Shown here: piece after piece, positions 9,302-18,835 of the stretch
Numbering within the stretch: position 1 is the first letter of the stretch
Layout of the letters: every line of letters begins with the position of its first letter
From: Chromatiales bacterium
Lineage (GTDB): Bacteria > Pseudomonadota > Gammaproteobacteria > UBA6429
Length of the DNA stretch: 64,000 nucleotides
Assembly (NCBI GenBank): GCA_027076405.1
Contig: JALTJN010000362.1
Coordinates: forward strand, 722,924-786,923
Direction: 5' to 3'
Position numbers and translations under genes: made by a program
The notes under the pieces: generated by a model
Told to the model about the DNA's origin: nothing
Seen by the model: the letters and a program-made list of their open reading frames with translations, nothing else
The model's database searches: none

Positions 9302-10078
9302 TTATTTAATTTTCAATGCTTTTGTTTTTGGGTGCTTTGGGTAATTGAGCTCTAGTACCCGATAGGCATCATTGGCAAGATCAGGCATTCCCAGTTTACG
9401 GTAAGACTCAATCATTAATGCTAATGCATCAGGAATAGCTCGCGAGCCCTGATAATTCTCTATAATGTATTTAGCACGGTTTACAACCGCCAGATATGCG
9501 CCACGACGCTGATAAAATTTGGCAACATGAATTTCATAGAGTGCAAGATTTTCTCGTAACTCTTTCATGCGCTTAATTGAATCAGGCACATATCGGCTTT
9601 TAGGAAAACGTTTAATTAATTCTGAAAAGTACTTAAAAGCTCTACGCACTGCCTGGGGGTCTCGCTCAGAAGGTTCCTGATCGAATAGCTTATCCATGAA
9701 AGAAATCGAATTATCAAAACTGGCTAAGCCGCGTAAATAATAGGCATAATCAACATTGGGATGATTAGGGTGTAATTTAATAAAGCGGTCAGCGGCGACG
9801 ATGGCTGTTTCCGGTTGTGCATCTTTATAATAGGCATATGCCATTTCAATTCGTGCACGTTCGGCATAGGTACCATAAGGAAAGCGAGACTCTAGTTTTT
9901 CATAATACTGAATAGCGCTGGCATATTCGCTTGAGGTTAATAATCTTTTGGCTTCCTGATAGAGCTCACTGACAGTGAGGCCATAGGTTTCATCATCAAT
10001 ATTACCAGACGATGCACAACCAGCTAAAAGTGCGGCGAATAAAAGAGCAGATAAATTGAGTAAACGATAAAAGCGCAT
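9302..10078 (-). CDS. bamD: Outer membrane assembly lipoprotein BamD (ComL)
   Basis: This essential BAM-complex lipoprotein assembles outer-membrane beta-barrels. The chosen start (258 residues) gives MRFYRLLNLSALLFAALLAG followed by the lipidated Cys, a textbook signal peptide with lipobox LAGC. The open frame extends 61 codons further upstream to 10261, but that would bury the signal peptide and overlap rluD. The mature protein is TPR-like throughout (LYQEAKRLLTSSEYASAIQYYEKLESRFPYG, read as two repeats). In pseudomonads bamD lies between pilS and rluD, and the same order is kept here with nadE-glnB inserted. Confidence 0.95.
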   Translation of the reverse strand: MRFYRLLNLSALLFAALLAGCASSGNIDDETYGLTVSELYQEAKRLLTSSEYASAIQYYEKLESRFPYGTYAERARIEMAYAYYKDAQPETAIVAADRFIKLHPNHPNVDYAYYLRGLASFDNSISFMDKLFDQEPSERDPQAVRRAFKYFSELIKRFPKSRYVPDSIKRMKELRENLALYEIHVAKFYQRRGAYLAVVNRAKYIIENYQGSRAIPDALALMIESYRKLGMPDLANDAYRVLELNYPKHPKTKALKIK

Positions 10079-10219
10079 GCGTGCTAACCTATTGGAATTT
10101 AATTGTTTTATGAGTCTTGATTTTGTGATTATAGGGGTATTATACCTTAGATTATTATCATAGAGCAGAGAAGATTTGAGATGAGAGTGCCAGACAGAGC
10201 AAATAATGAGATATTTTGA

Positions 10220-11200
10220 ATGGATGAGATAGAAACTTTTGAAGCAATTGTGCCAGAACACTGTGCCGGGGATAGAGTCGATCAGACTTTAGCGAAATTA
10301 TTCCCTGACTACTCACGTTCTCGTCTGCAAACATGGTTAAAAGATGGTCAAATTCTGGTTAATGGTGAAACTAAACGCGCCAAGGATAAAATATTGGGGG
10401 GAGAGTGTATTGAGCTAAATGTCGTTTTGGCCTCTGAAAACAGCTGGGAGCCGGAAAACATACCGTTAAATATCATTTATGAGGACGAACAGCTACTGGT
10501 TATCAACAAGCCTGCCGGAATGGTTGTACATCCGGCTGCCGGTAATTTTAATGGCACGATGCTCAATGCCTTGCTTCATTATGCCCCTGAACTGGAAGCG
10601 ATTCCGCGAGCAGGAATTGTTCACCGGCTGGATAAGGAAACCAGTGGTTTACTGGTGGTTGCACGAACCTTAACTTCACAAAAAGTACTGGTTGAACAGC
10701 TGCAGGCCCGTACTTTTTTGCGGGAGTATGACGCTATTATTCGTGGTTCAGTAACAGCAGGGAACACGATTAATGAGCCGATTGGACGGCATCCGATCAA
10801 CCGCAAACGAATGGCGGTGAACTCAAATGGTAAGCCCGCCATTACTCATTACCGTATTAGCGAACGCTATCGTTTGCATACCAAGCTTACGGTGAAATTA
10901 GAAACAGGACGCACTCATCAAATTCGTGTTCATATGGCTCATATTAATCATCCGCTACTTGGCGACCCAGTGTATGGTGGCCGATTTAAAATTCCCGCTG
11001 CAAGCAATGATGATTTCGTGCAAATGTTGAAAAGTTTTAAGCGGCAGGCACTTCATGCCAGACATCTTGGTTTAATTCATCCTGCGACAGATGAATTCAT
11101 CGAGTGGGAAGTTGATGTGCCACAAGACATGCTTGATTTGCAGGACGCACTACGCCTTGATTTTGAAAAACATAAAAAAGCTCTGTCAGGAAAAAAATGA
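10220..11200 (+). CDS. rluD: 23S rRNA pseudouridine synthase RluD
   Basis: This 326-residue RluA-family enzyme isomerises uridines in helix 69 of 23S rRNA. The N-terminal S4 RNA-binding domain is visible (SRSRLQTWLKDGQILVNG). The catalytic motif GIVHRLDKETSGLLVVA carries the nucleophilic Asp, and the C-terminal ETGRTHQIRVHM is typical. It is divergent from bamD across a 141-base gap. Its TGA overlaps the ATG of pgeF by 3 bases (ATGA), so the two are co-transcribed. Confidence 0.95.
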   Translation: MDEIETFEAIVPEHCAGDRVDQTLAKLFPDYSRSRLQTWLKDGQILVNGETKRAKDKILGGECIELNVVLASENSWEPENIPLNIIYEDEQLLVINKPAGMVVHPAAGNFNGTMLNALLHYAPELEAIPRAGIVHRLDKETSGLLVVARTLTSQKVLVEQLQARTFLREYDAIIRGSVTAGNTINEPIGRHPINRKRMAVNSNGKPAITHYRISERYRLHTKLTVKLETGRTHQIRVHMAHINHPLLGDPVYGGRFKIPAASNDDFVQMLKSFKRQALHARHLGLIHPATDEFIEWEVDVPQDMLDLQDALRLDFEKHKKALSGKK

Positions 11201-11922
11201 TTGCAAACTGGTTAAAAGCAGATTGGCCTGCAGCGGATTTTATTAAAGCGGGAACAACATTACGACAAGGCGGTGTTAGTCAGACGCCTTATGATAGCTT
11301 TAATCTCGCCACGCATGTTGGCGATGATCCAAAAGCCGTTCAACAAAATCGAATATTGCTAGGCTTGCCGGATGATACGCAATGGCTGGAACAGATTCAT
11401 AGTACCAGAGTGGTTAAATTACCAAACACTGAAAATGTTCCGAAGGCCGATGCATCATATACATCAGAAAGAAATATTGTTTGTGTTGTCATGACGGCAG
11501 ATTGTTTACCGGTATTAATAACGGATAAAGAAGGCAGTTGTGTCGCAGCTATTCATGCAGGCTGGCGTGGCTTATGTGATGGCATTATCGAAGAAACAAT
11601 TAATAATTTACCGGTTGCAGCCGGTAACTTGCTCGTCTGGCTAGGCCCGGCAATTGGACCTGATGTTTATGAAATAGGAGAAGAAGTTTATGATGCTTTT
11701 ACGCTGAATGATATTGAAGCAAAGCAAGCTTTTACACCGACATCAGAACAACACTGGTTATTTAATATTTATCAGTTGGCAAAATTACGTTTGAACAGAA
11801 TAGGTGTTGAACAGATCTATGGCGGCAATCACTGTTCTTTAACTGAGAAAGAAGATTTTTTTTCTTATCGGCGAGATGATGTAACTGGCCGTATGGCGAG
11901 TATGATCTGGATTGATAAATAA
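11197..11922 (+). CDS. pgeF: Purine nucleoside phosphorylase / laccase-domain protein PgeF (YfiH)
   Basis: This 241-residue protein of the YfiH/DUF152 family has the metal-site motifs VVMTADCLPVLI (Cys), AAIHAGWRG (His) and the GPAIGPDVYEIGEEV block. Family members have been described as peptidoglycan editing factors that correct muropeptide precursors and as purine nucleoside phosphorylases. Translation is coupled to rluD, the usual rluD-yfiH arrangement upstream of clpB in gammaproteobacteria. In this genome several genes intervene before clpB. Confidence 0.93.
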   Translation: MIANWLKADWPAADFIKAGTTLRQGGVSQTPYDSFNLATHVGDDPKAVQQNRILLGLPDDTQWLEQIHSTRVVKLPNTENVPKADASYTSERNIVCVVMTADCLPVLITDKEGSCVAAIHAGWRGLCDGIIEETINNLPVAAGNLLVWLGPAIGPDVYEIGEEVYDAFTLNDIEAKQAFTPTSEQHWLFNIYQLAKLRLNRIGVEQIYGGNHCSLTEKEDFFSYRRDDVTGRMASMIWIDK

Positions 11923-12024
11923 ATAAAATATACATTTGCACGTATATTGACACATGGATTTTACTGATTGTATTTAATATCTTATAAAATCACACATAAT
12001 AAAATGTTTTAAGAGAAAATATTT

Positions 12025-12828
12025 ATGTCTTTACTTACCTGGATTATTGTTTTTAGTTTATTAGGCGGCGTGTTGAGTGTTCTGGCTGCATCTGTGTATT
12101 TATTAATTAATGATGAATTTCAGAAAAAGTTATTACCTCATACTGTCAGCTTTGCAATAGGCGCTTTACTTGGCGCTGCCTTTTTAGCTTTATTACCGCA
12201 TGCTTTGATTGTGGATAAAAATATTGATTTTCATGATTTGGGATTAACCTTATTGATTGGTTTGCTAGGATTTTTTCTACTTGAAAAAATGGTGCTCTGG
12301 CGGCATTGTCATTCAAGTCATTGCGAAGTACATTCTCCAAATGATGCTACACCATCAAGTTACCATCACACGCATGAAAAAGATGCCAGTGGAACTTTAA
12401 TTATCATTGGCGATGCAGTTCACAATATTGTCGATGGTGTTTTAATCGCTGCGGCTTTTATGACGGATATTGATTTAGGGATTGTCACAGCATTAGCGGT
12501 AGCCGCACATGAAATTCCACAAGAAATAGGTGATTTTGCTATTTTATTAAACAGTGGATTTAAGCGAAAACGAGCATTGTTTTTTAATGTGTTAGCCAGC
12601 ATGGGAACACTATTAGGTGCTGTTATCGCTTATTACAGCTTACAGAGCATGCAGCATGCATTGCCTTATATTTTAGCGATAGCAGCATCGAGCTTTATTT
12701 ATATTGCAGTGGCAGATTTAATTCCCGGCTTACATAAGAAAACCGAGTTAAAAGAAACGCTACAGCAGATGTCTCTTATCATATTAGGTGTAGTCACTAT
12801 TTATTGGGCTCATTCAACACTTCATTAA
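12025..12828 (+). CDS. ZIP-family divalent metal transporter
   Basis: This 267-residue inner-membrane protein has about eight hydrophobic helices. The two signature metal-site helices are present, one with DAVHNIVDG (His133, Asn134, Asp137) and the next with AAHEIPQEIGD (His162, Glu163, Glu167). A cytosolic loop around residues 93-118 is rich in His and Cys (RHCHSSHCEVH, then YHHTHEK), a typical variable metal-sensing loop of ZIP proteins. Zinc uptake is likely, but iron or manganese cannot be excluded. There is a 100-base gap from pgeF and it is followed by the gcvR-like gene. Confidence 0.9.
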   Translation: MSLLTWIIVFSLLGGVLSVLAASVYLLINDEFQKKLLPHTVSFAIGALLGAAFLALLPHALIVDKNIDFHDLGLTLLIGLLGFFLLEKMVLWRHCHSSHCEVHSPNDATPSSYHHTHEKDASGTLIIIGDAVHNIVDGVLIAAAFMTDIDLGIVTALAVAAHEIPQEIGDFAILLNSGFKRKRALFFNVLASMGTLLGAVIAYYSLQSMQHALPYILAIAASSFIYIAVADLIPGLHKKTELKETLQQMSLIILGVVTIYWAHSTLH

Positions 12829-12878
12829 ACTTTATTTCACTGCCAATACGAAACATTTGCCACAAGGAATATATAACC

Positions 12879-13415
12879 ATGACAAAAGAAAAAAATAAAT
12901 GGTACATGGTAACGTTAGTTGGAAAAGATCAAACAAATATTGTATCTCATGTTACTGCTGCTCTTTATGATGCCGGTGGTAATTTAGGGGAAACAAGTAT
13001 GATGCGGCTAGGGGGGAATTTTACTATTATGATGATGGTTGAATTATCCGGCAGTAAAAAAGATCTTCATGACATTTTAAGTACCGTAACAGATTCAATG
13101 GGGTTACACCTTCATGTGGATCATATAGAAGCAAAATTACATGAACATAAAATTCCTGATGTCCGTATTTCTGTTTATGGTGCTGATCGTGCTGGTATTG
13201 TTAGTAAGGTAACCACTGTTTTGGCAGAAGCAGGTTTAAATATTTTAGATTTGGAATCTGATGTTGCCGGTGAAAAAGATGCACCTCTGTATATAATGCA
13301 TATTGAAGGTGAAGCTTCTGAAGGCATTAAACCTCTCGAGTCAGCACTACAGATTGTTAAAGATGAAGACGGCGTTGACGCTGAACTTTCTGAAATTGAC
13401 ACTTTGATTGGTTAA
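12879..13415 (+). CDS. gcvR: ACT-domain regulatory protein, GcvR-like
   Basis: This 178-residue protein consists of two ACT domains (about 10-85 and 95-170), with VTLVGKDQTNIVSHVTAAL and ISVYGADRAGIVSKVTTVL as the matching first strand and helix of each. The GcvR family represses the glycine-cleavage operon by binding GcvA in enterics. Orthologues elsewhere are less well defined. The ATG at 12879 was chosen because it follows AAGGAA by a good distance and starts the family-typical Lys-rich leader. The frame is open upstream into the ZIP gene. def follows 21 bases later. Confidence 0.82.
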   Translation: MTKEKNKWYMVTLVGKDQTNIVSHVTAALYDAGGNLGETSMMRLGGNFTIMMMVELSGSKKDLHDILSTVTDSMGLHLHVDHIEAKLHEHKIPDVRISVYGADRAGIVSKVTTVLAEAGLNILDLESDVAGEKDAPLYIMHIEGEASEGIKPLESALQIVKDEDGVDAELSEIDTLIG

Positions 13416-13436
13416 TTCAGGGAATCGATTAAAGCA

Positions 13437-13940
13437 ATGACTGTATTAGACATTATTGCCTATCCGGATGCACGTTTAAAACAAGTTGCTAATAATGTTG
13501 TCTTTTTTGATTCCGAGCTTAAAAGTTTTATTCAGGATCTTCAGGAAACGATGGCAGCTGGTCCAAGCGGAGTTGGTATTGCGGCAACACAAGTGGGTGT
13601 GATGAAGCGAATTGTGATTGTCGATGTTTCAAATTATCCCAGACTTAAAAAAGCAAAGCATCATGGACATCTGATTTTAATTAACCCGGAAATTCTGGAC
13701 TGGCAGGGAATGAAAAAGGGACGCGAAGGGTGCATGTCTGTCCCGGATTATACCGGTAATGTTATTCGGGCCGAAAATATTGTTTTAACTGCTTTTGATG
13801 AGAATGGACTCGCTCATGAATATGAGATGGAAGGTTTTGAAGCACGAGCAGTACAACATGAAATTGATCATCTGGATGGCTTGCTATTTCTGGATCGGTT
13901 AGTGAGTCGTCGTAATGATTTATTTAAAAGAAAAACATAA
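13437..13940 (+). CDS. def: Peptide deformylase
   Basis: This 167-residue metalloenzyme removes the N-formyl group from nascent proteins. All three signature motifs are present: GVGIAATQVG, EGCMSVP with the metal-ligand Cys, and QHEIDHLDG with the HExxH metal site. The length is usual for type I deformylases. It is separated from its more usual partner fmt, since the neighbours here are a GcvR-like gene and an acyltransferase, so this may be one of two def copies in the genome. Confidence 0.95.
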   Translation: MTVLDIIAYPDARLKQVANNVVFFDSELKSFIQDLQETMAAGPSGVGIAATQVGVMKRIVIVDVSNYPRLKKAKHHGHLILINPEILDWQGMKKGREGCMSVPDYTGNVIRAENIVLTAFDENGLAHEYEMEGFEARAVQHEIDHLDGLLFLDRLVSRRNDLFKRKT

Positions 13941-13961
13941 TAAATAATTAAAAGGTTTTTA

Positions 13962-14630
13962 ATGCTTGACGTTCTTGCCATCATTATTTTTGTCATACTG
14001 TTTATATTGGTTGGTTTGAAAAACAATGTTGCTGATTGGGGGCATTTTGTACTTAATGTTATCGATGGCTGGGTTAGAATTTACTGTCGTTATTTTCATC
14101 ACTTTATTTATCAACCTATTCCTGTTTCAGATGATGGTCCTACTTTGCTCGCATCCAATCACTTGTCTGGCCTTGATCCCTTTTTAATTGTTGCTGCCTG
14201 TCAGCATCCTATTCGCTTTATGATTGCAAAAGAAGAGTATGAACGCTTCGGTTTGCAGTGGTTGTTTCGTGCTGCAGGCTGTATTCCTGTTGAACGTTCA
14301 GGTCGTGTTGAGGTTGCCTTTAATAACACACTAAAAGCATTACATCATGGTGAAGTTGTGCTTTTGTTTCCTGAAGGTGGTATAAATCATACAAATCAGC
14401 CATTACGGAAACTCAAAGCAGGCATAATAAAACTGGCGAAATTAGCTAATGTGCCGATAACAGGGTTAAGAGTTGATGGGATGCGTGGACAAGGCCATAC
14501 CTTACCCGCTTTAGTTTTACCCAGTCAGAGTCGGTTAATCATATTGCCAGAATTAGATTGTGTGAATAAAACCGATAAAGAAGCATTAGTTCAACTGACA
14601 TCTCTGTTGGCAAATAAAATCAGGATATAA
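13962..14630 (+). CDS. Lysophospholipid acyltransferase (PlsC family)
   Basis: This 222-residue membrane enzyme starts with a hydrophobic helix (VLAIIIFVILFILVGL). It carries the acyltransferase motifs NHLSGLDPF (HX4D, catalytic) and LLFPEGG, with GCIPVERSG between them as the glycerol-phosphate binding block. It most likely acylates 1-acyl-glycerol-3-phosphate or a related lysolipid. It follows def by 21 bases on the same strand and could share its transcript. The exact acyl acceptor is not decidable from sequence. Confidence 0.87.
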   Translation: MLDVLAIIIFVILFILVGLKNNVADWGHFVLNVIDGWVRIYCRYFHHFIYQPIPVSDDGPTLLASNHLSGLDPFLIVAACQHPIRFMIAKEEYERFGLQWLFRAAGCIPVERSGRVEVAFNNTLKALHHGEVVLLFPEGGINHTNQPLRKLKAGIIKLAKLANVPITGLRVDGMRGQGHTLPALVLPSQSRLIILPELDCVNKTDKEALVQLTSLLANKIRI

Positions 14631-14662
14631 AAGCACACTAATAATAATTTGAGGTTGAGTAC

Positions 14663-16150
14663 ATGTTTGAAAATTTAAACGAGTTCAGTAATTTAACATG
14701 GTCTGACGGTACGCTTTATACTCTTTTAATCTTTCTAGTATGGTTAATCTGGATTTTTATCCATGATGTCACACAAAAAGGACATGCTATTCAAAGAAAT
14801 TATCCAGTGATTGGCCATTTTCGTTATATGTTTGAAAATATGGGGGAGTATTTTCGTCAATACTGGTTTGCAGATGACAGGGAAGAGCTTCCTTTTAATC
14901 GAGCAACGCGTGGCTGGGTGTATCGGACAGCTAAAGGTCTGGGTGGGCTGTTAGGTTTTGGTTCAACAAATGATCTCCGGGAACCGGGTTCAATTATATT
15001 TGTTAATGCTGGTTATCCTATGTTGGAAGAAGAATTTACCGATGTGCAACCCGTTACTATTGGTCCTGATTGTAAGTATCCGTTTGAGGCAAAATCTATT
15101 TTTAATATTTCAGGTATGAGTTACGGTGCTATTTCATCTGCTGCAGTTCGTGCTTTATCTAAAGGTGCCGCTGCCGCAGGTATCTGGATGAATACCGGTG
15201 AGGGTGGAATTTCTCCTTATCATATCGAAGGTGGTTGTGATGTTATCTATCAAATTGGTACTGCAAAATATGGGGTACGTGATGAGCAGGGGAATTTAAG
15301 TGATGAAAAATTACTTGAGGTTTCAAAACACGTAAAAGCTTTTGAAATTAAATTATCTCAAGGTGCTAAACCTGGACGTGGTGGTGTTTTACCCGGTGGT
15401 AAAGTGACTGCTGAAATCGCTAAAATTCGAGGTATACCGGTAGGCCAAGTTTCGAGTAGCCCAAATAGACATAAAGAAATTCGTAGTGCTGATGATTTAC
15501 TCGATATGATTAATCGGGTTCGGGATGTCACAGGAAAACCTGTCGGATTTAAATCGGTATTAGGTTCAGACAAGTTTCCAAAAAGTTTCTGTGATGCAAT
15601 ATTAAAGCGTGGTATCGAATCAGCCCCCGACTTTATTACTGTTGATGGTGGTGAAGGCGGCTCCGGTGCTGCACCACAAATACTGGCTGATCATGTCGGA
15701 CTTCCGATTAACGAATCATTACCGTTATTGATTGATATATTAAATGCATATGGATTACGCGAACGTATAAAAGTAGTTGCCTCGGGAAAATTAGTTCATT
15801 CAGCTAAAGTTGCCTGGGCGCTGTGTGCCGGAGCAGACTTTATTGTTAGTGCGCGTGGTTTTATGTTTTCATTGGGGTGTGTGCAGTCAATGCAATGTAA
15901 TAAAGATACTTGTCCTACTGGTATTGCTACTCATAGTAAATATCGTCAACGTGGACTAGTTGTTAATGATAAGGCTGAGCGAGTAAACCAGTATGCCCAC
16001 TGGATGAATTATGAAGTAAATTCGCTGGCTCACTCATGTGGTTTAGGAAATGCGCGGGACTTTAAGCGTGAGCATGTGCGAATTGTGCAGTCTCCGGGGG
16101 TAAGTTGGCCTCTCGATGTTATCCATCCGGAAGTAAAAAATAATACTTGA
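14663..16150 (+). CDS. Membrane-anchored FMN-binding glutamate synthase-like protein
   Basis: This 495-residue protein begins with a membrane helix (about 17-34, TLYTLLIFLVWLIWIF). It then carries the FMN/2-oxoglutarate domain of glutamate synthase: FNISGMSYGAIS, LPGGKVTAEIAKIRG, FITVDGGEGGSGAAP and a Cys cluster in SMQCNKDTCPTGIATH that in GltB binds a [3Fe-4S] centre. It lacks the glutaminase and C-terminal domains of true GltB. The reaction is unproven. A role in a membrane-linked amination or redox step is inference. Its stop codon overlaps the clpB promoter candidate. Confidence 0.88.
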   Translation: MFENLNEFSNLTWSDGTLYTLLIFLVWLIWIFIHDVTQKGHAIQRNYPVIGHFRYMFENMGEYFRQYWFADDREELPFNRATRGWVYRTAKGLGGLLGFGSTNDLREPGSIIFVNAGYPMLEEEFTDVQPVTIGPDCKYPFEAKSIFNISGMSYGAISSAAVRALSKGAAAAGIWMNTGEGGISPYHIEGGCDVIYQIGTAKYGVRDEQGNLSDEKLLEVSKHVKAFEIKLSQGAKPGRGGVLPGGKVTAEIAKIRGIPVGQVSSSPNRHKEIRSADDLLDMINRVRDVTGKPVGFKSVLGSDKFPKSFCDAILKRGIESAPDFITVDGGEGGSGAAPQILADHVGLPINESLPLLIDILNAYGLRERIKVVASGKLVHSAKVAWALCAGADFIVSARGFMFSLGCVQSMQCNKDTCPTGIATHSKYRQRGLVVNDKAERVNQYAHWMNYEVNSLAHSCGLGNARDFKREHVRIVQSPGVSWPLDVIHPEVKNNT

Positions 16151-16173
16151 ATATTATGACTATGTCCCTATAT
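16146..16173 (+). promoter_or_regulatory. Candidate sigma-32 (heat-shock) promoter of clpB
   Basis: CTTGAAT (16146-16152), a 13-base spacer, and CCCTATAT (16166-16173) match the RpoH consensus CTTGAAA / CCCCATNT with one mismatch in each half and an allowed spacing. It lies 42 bases before the clpB ATG, and the -35 half overlaps the stop codon of the preceding gene. Confidence 0.65.
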
Positions 16174-16214
16174 ATGATGTAGTTGTAGAAATATTTAAGG
16201 TGGGGAAATAAATT

Positions 16215-18827
16215 ATGCGTATGGATAAATTAACCAGTAAATTCCAAATTGCTATTGCTGATGCGCAAAGCCTTGCAGTTGGTCGTGACCATCAGTTTAT
16301 AGAGCCAATACATTTAATGTCAGCACTTCTTGATCAGGAAGGTGGCACAATAAATCATTTGTTAATGCAGTCTGGTGTGAATATAAATATATTACGTTCA
16401 CAACTTAGCGAAGCAATTGATCGCTTGTCGAGTATAGAGAATGCAAGTGGAGATGTTCATATCTCTAACGATTTGTCTCGTCTGTTAAATTTAACAGATA
16501 AACTTGCACAAAAACGTAATGATAAATTTATATCAAGTGAACTATTTATTTTAGCTGCGATTGATGACAAAGGAACTATAGGCGATTTATTACGAAGTGC
16601 CGGCGCCAATAAAGCAGCGATAGAAAAAACAATTGAAAATGTTCGTGGCGGTCAGTCAATTGATGATCCTAATGCTGAGGAACAACGTCAGGCTTTAGAA
16701 AAATATACCATTGATTTAACTGAACGTGCTGAACAAGGCAAGCTTGATCCTGTTATTGGTCGTGATGATGAAATTCGTCGTACCATTCAGGTGTTGCAGC
16801 GTCGTACAAAAAATAATCCTGTTATTATCGGTGAGCCGGGGGTGGGTAAAACCGCTATTGTTGAAGGACTCGCACAACGGATTATTAATGGTGAAGTACC
16901 CGAAGGTATTAAAGGCAAGCGTGTTTTATCACTTGATATGGGGGCATTAATTGCCGGTGCAAAATTCCGTGGTGAATTCGAAGAACGTCTGAAAGCTGTG
17001 TTGAGTGATTTGGCAAAACAGGAAGGTCAGATTATTCTGTTCATTGATGAATTACATACGATGGTTGGTGCCGGTAAAGGTGATGGTGCAATGGATGCCG
17101 GTAACATGTTAAAGCCAGCATTAGCGCGTGGTGAGTTGCACTGTGTCGGTGCGACAACATTAGATGAATACCGTCAGTATATTGAAAAGGATGCGGCTCT
17201 CGAGCGTCGTTTCCAGAAAGTATTAGTTGATGAACCGACGGTTGAAGATACCATTGCGATTCTTCGTGGTTTAAAAGAAAAGTATGAAGTACATCATGGT
17301 GTTGATATTACTGACCCTGCTATTGTCGCAGCGGCTACATTATCTCATCGTTATATTACTGACAGACAGCTGCCGGATAAAGCCATTGATCTTATTGATG
17401 AATCAGCAAGTCGCATTCGTATGGAAATTGATTCCAAACCGGAATCGATGGACAAAATGGATCGTAAATTAATTCAGCTTAAAATAGAACGTGAAGCATT
17501 GAAAAAAGAAACTGATGCGGCTTCAAAGGCTCGTTTAAAAAACTTACAGGATGAAATTGATACGCTGGAAAGAGAGTTTAGTGAACTCGATGAAATCTGG
17601 AAGTCTGAAAAAGCAGCCGTTCAGGGAACTCAACATATTAAAGAAGAGTTAGAACGTGCACGACAGGAGCTTGAAACAGCACGCCGTGCCAGCGATCTTG
17701 CCCGTATGTCAGAATTGCAATACGGAAAAATTCCGGATTTGGAAAAGCAACTTGATATGGCATCGCAAGCTGAAATGCAGGAAACAACCTTACTGCGTAA
17801 TTCTGTTACAGAAGAAGAAATTGCAGAAGTGGTTTCCAAATGGACGGGCATACCAGTTACTAAAATGCTTGAAGGTGAACGTGAGAAGTTGTTAAAAATG
17901 GAAGACGTTTTACACAAGCGTATGGTAGGCCAAACAGAAGCAGTGAAAGCTGTCTCAGATGCGATTCGTCGTTCACGAGCAGGTCTTTCTGATCCACAGC
18001 GTCCAAATGGTTCGTTTTTATTTTTGGGACCAACCGGTGTTGGTAAAACAGAACTGACTAAAGCATTAGCTGAGTTTTTGTTTGATACCGAAGATGCAAT
18101 GGTGCGTATTGATATGTCCGAGTTTATGGAAAAACATTCCGTTGCCCGCTTAATCGGTGCACCTCCGGGGTATGTTGGTTATGAAGAAGGTGGTTATTTA
18201 ACGGAAGCTGTTAGACGTAAACCGTATTCTATTATTTTACTGGATGAAATTGAAAAAGCACATTCCGATGTCTTTAACATTTTATTACAAGTATTAGATG
18301 ATGGCCGTTTAACCGATGGAAAAGGGCGTACTGTTGATTTCCGTAATTGTGTTATCGTTATGACATCGAATTTAGGGTCACAACAAATACAAGAGTTATC
18401 AGCTAAAAGTTCGGGGACTGAAAAAGATTATACTGAAATGAAAAGTGTCGTCATGGAAACAGTCAGCGAACATTTTAGACCGGAATTTATTAATCGTATT
18501 GATGAGGTTGTTGTATTCCGCCCATTAGGACAAAGTGAAATTCGTTCTATTGCAAACATTCAGTTCCAGTATCTGCATGAACGTTTGGAAGATAGACAAA
18601 TTGGTATTGAATTAACAGATGCGGCATTAGATAAATTAGGCAAAGCAGGTTTCGATCCCGTTTATGGAGCGCGACCATTAAAACGTGCTATCCAGCAAGA
18701 GATTGAAAATCCACTTGCACAGGCTATTTTATCAGGTGAGTTTATCGCCGGCGATGTAATACATATCGATGTAAAAAATGATGAGCTGGTTTTTACCAAG
18801 TCAGATAAAAAAGCATCTGTCGCATAA
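16215..18827 (+). CDS. clpB: Protein disaggregase ClpB
   Basis: This 870-residue AAA+ disaggregase works with DnaK to dissolve aggregates. The order of domains is an N-terminal Clp repeat domain (1-145), NBD1 with Walker [10 protein letters not shown] and [12 protein letters not shown], a middle coiled-coil domain (about 410-530) that distinguishes ClpB from ClpA and ClpC, and NBD2 with Walker [10 protein letters not shown] and [12 protein letters not shown]. The length fits the family. It starts at the first of two close ATGs (16215, 16221), and the GGTGGGG upstream serves as ribosome site. A heat-shock promoter candidate precedes it. Confidence 0.97.
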   Translation: MRMDKLTSKFQIAIADAQSLAVGRDHQFIEPIHLMSALLDQEGGTINHLLMQSGVNINILRSQLSEAIDRLSSIENASGDVHISNDLSRLLNLTDKLAQKRNDKFISSELFILAAIDDKGTIGDLLRSAGANKAAIEKTIENVRGGQSIDDPNAEEQRQALEKYTIDLTERAEQGKLDPVIGRDDEIRRTIQVLQRRTKNNPVIIGEPGVGKTAIVEGLAQRIINGEVPEGIKGKRVLSLDMGALIAGAKFRGEFEERLKAVLSDLAKQEGQIILFIDELHTMVGAGKGDGAMDAGNMLKPALARGELHCVGATTLDEYRQYIEKDAALERRFQKVLVDEPTVEDTIAILRGLKEKYEVHHGVDITDPAIVAAATLSHRYITDRQLPDKAIDLIDESASRIRMEIDSKPESMDKMDRKLIQLKIEREALKKETDAASKARLKNLQDEIDTLEREFSELDEIWKSEKAAVQGTQHIKEELERARQELETARRASDLARMSELQYGKIPDLEKQLDMASQAEMQETTLLRNSVTEEEIAEVVSKWTGIPVTKMLEGEREKLLKMEDVLHKRMVGQTEAVKAVSDAIRRSRAGLSDPQRPNGSFLFLGPTGVGKTELTKALAEFLFDTEDAMVRIDMSEFMEKHSVARLIGAPPGYVGYEEGGYLTEAVRRKPYSIILLDEIEKAHSDVFNILLQVLDDGRLTDGKGRTVDFRNCVIVMTSNLGSQQIQELSAKSSGTEKDYTEMKSVVMETVSEHFRPEFINRIDEVVVFRPLGQSEIRSIANIQFQYLHERLEDRQIGIELTDAALDKLGKAGFDPVYGARPLKRAIQQEIENPLAQAILSGEFIAGDVIHIDVKNDELVFTKSDKKASVA

Positions 18828-18835
18828 TGTGATAA

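Noticed and set aside
10079..10261. N-terminal extension of the bamD reading frame to 10261
   Set aside because: It would put 61 residues before a clear lipoprotein signal peptide and overlap rluD, so the ATG at 10078 is preferred.
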